Below are positions 63,274 to 64,000 of a DNA stretch of 64,000 bases, piece by piece. Both the position numbers and the translations under genes were made by a program. Below the pieces are notes generated by a model that ran no database searches, was not told the DNA's origin, and was given only the letters and a program-made list of their open reading frames with translations. This DNA is from Massilia varians (GTDB lineage Bacteria; Pseudomonadota; Gammaproteobacteria; Burkholderiales; Burkholderiaceae_D). The stretch spans positions 930,001 through 994,000 of the forward strand of contig NZ_AP026966.1 in the NCBI RefSeq assembly GCF_027923905.1, read 5' to 3'. Numbering within the stretch: position 1 is the stretch's first letter; each line of letters starts with the position of its first letter.

Positions 63274-64000
63274 GCGAGACAAGCCGCAAAAAACGCGTGC
63301 CGGCCGTACTGGCCGGCGTGCTGGTCCTGGCCCTGCTGGCCTGGGGCCTGGTACGCGCCTTCCAGCCGGTGCCCGAAGTGCTGCAAGGGCAGATTGAAGC
63401 GCAAGAAGTGAACGTGTCGTCCAAGGTGCCCGGGCGCGTCGGCCGGGTGCACGTGCAACTGGGGCAGGCGGTGAGCCGTGGCCAGCTGCTGTTCGAGCTG
63501 GACAGTCCCGAAGTGCGCGCCAAGCTCGATCAGGCGCAGGCGGCGCGCGACGCCGCCGCCGCCGTGGCGCGCAAGGCGCAGGCGGGCGCACGGCCCGAGG
63601 AGGTCGTCGCCGCGCGCGCCAACTGGGAGCGCGCCGAGGCCGGTGCGCGGCTGGCCGAGCTGACCGACAGGCGGGTGGCGGCCATGGTGGCCGAAGGCGT
63701 GCTGGCGCGCCAGAAAGGTGACGACGCCCGCGCCCAGGCGCGCTCGGCGCGCGAGCTGGCGACCGCCGCGCGCGCCCAGTACGAGCTGGCGCGCCAGGGC
63801 GCGCGGCCCGAGGACAAGCAGGCGGCGCAGGCCCAGGCGCGCCAGGTGGACGGGGTGGTGGCGGAAGCCGATGCGGCCCTGGCCGAGACGCGCATCCTGG
63901 CACCAAGCGCCGGCGAGGTGAGCAAGCTGGCGATCCAGGCCGGCGAACTGGCGCCGCAGGGCTTTCCGGTGGTGACCCTGGTCAACCTCGACGACGTCTG
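63270..64000 (+). CDS. HlyD/EmrA-type membrane-fusion protein (cut by window edge)
   Basis: 243 residues are present; the gene runs off the right edge. An N-terminal membrane anchor (VPAVLAGVLVLALLAWGLV) is followed by the first half of the biotinyl-lipoyl barrel (QGQIEAQEVNVSSKVPGRVGRVHVQLGQAVSRGQLLFELD), a long coiled coil rich in Ala/Arg/Glu, and the second barrel half starting ILAPSAGEVSKLAIQAGELAPQGFPVVTLV. The ATG overlaps the TolC gene stop (ATGA). A tripartite pump is expected, with the inner-membrane part probably encoded beyond the edge. Confidence 0.9.
   Translation, partial: MSETSRKKRVPAVLAGVLVLALLAWGLVRAFQPVPEVLQGQIEAQEVNVSSKVPGRVGRVHVQLGQAVSRGQLLFELDSPEVRAKLDQAQAARDAAAAVARKAQAGARPEEVVAARANWERAEAGARLAELTDRRVAAMVAEGVLARQKGDDARAQARSARELATAARAQYELARQGARPEDKQAAQAQARQVDGVVAEADAALAETRILAPSAGEVSKLAIQAGELAPQGFPVVTLVNLDDV

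Noticed and set aside
61795..63906. A 703-codon minus-strand frame
   Set aside because: Antisense to the TolC and HlyD genes, with low-complexity composition.

Overview
High-GC (mid-60s percent by eye) chromosomal DNA of a free-living betaproteobacterium. The best guess is Oxalobacteraceae, Massilia/Telluria-like. This rests on the benzoate gene set, Burkholderiales-type porin, a PEP-CTERM protein, DUF3016 and DUF2058 proteins, and intergenic GTAGGGTGG...TTCAA palindromic repeats. The assignment is inference. No rRNA, tRNA or CRISPR array was recognised.

Left part (1-16.9 kb): aromatic catabolism. After a Rid-family gene, a LysR regulator and an SDR come the uptake genes benE, benK and a porin. 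A BenM/CatM-type regulator follows on the opposite strand. Divergent from it is an unbroken 11-gene operon, catB-catC-catA-benA-benB-benC-benD-pcaD-pcaI-pcaJ-pcaF. It encodes every enzyme from benzoate to succinyl-CoA plus acetyl-CoA and ends in a strong terminator. The same double operator (ATAC-N7-GTAT, then ATAC-N7-GTnT 22 bp further on, abutting a TTGGAC -35 box) lies upstream of both benE and catB, so uptake and degradation are probably one regulon.

Middle part (17-46 kb): signalling, stress and cell-envelope genes with several mobile elements. These include a GAF-GAF histidine kinase facing a REC-DUF3369-HD-GYP regulator, a Nei-like glycosylase, and two DUF3016 paralogues separated by a terminator-targeting group IIC intron. 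An ISL3-family element sits in the T-tract of the next terminator. An ECF sigma / putative anti-sigma / exported protein set, a thioesterase, quinoprotein-like sugar dehydrogenases, peptidases, a BLUF photoreceptor and an SPFH plus ribbon-helix-helix pair follow. A PEP-CTERM protein with a sigma-54 promoter precedes a second, decayed group IIC intron that has changed the C-terminus of a neighbouring lipoprotein. A 339-bp tandem duplication lies near 45.1-45.7 kb.

Right part (46-64 kb): hydrolases and oxidoreductases, a Gly/Ser/Thr-rich secreted protein, a chemoreceptor, a Rieske-fused FAD oxidase, small DUF proteins, an FAD oxidase broken by two frameshifts, and an EamA exporter. A TelA-TerD-unknown stress operon and a TolC/HlyD efflux pair cut by the right edge complete the window.

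The most unusual material is the matched pair of BenM operators, three mobile elements that all target intrinsic terminators (with readable EBS1/IBS1 pairing), the third gene of the TelA/TerD operon with its repeated P-x-A-F-x-F motifs, and the SPFH/RHH pair with a perfect palindrome over its -10 box.
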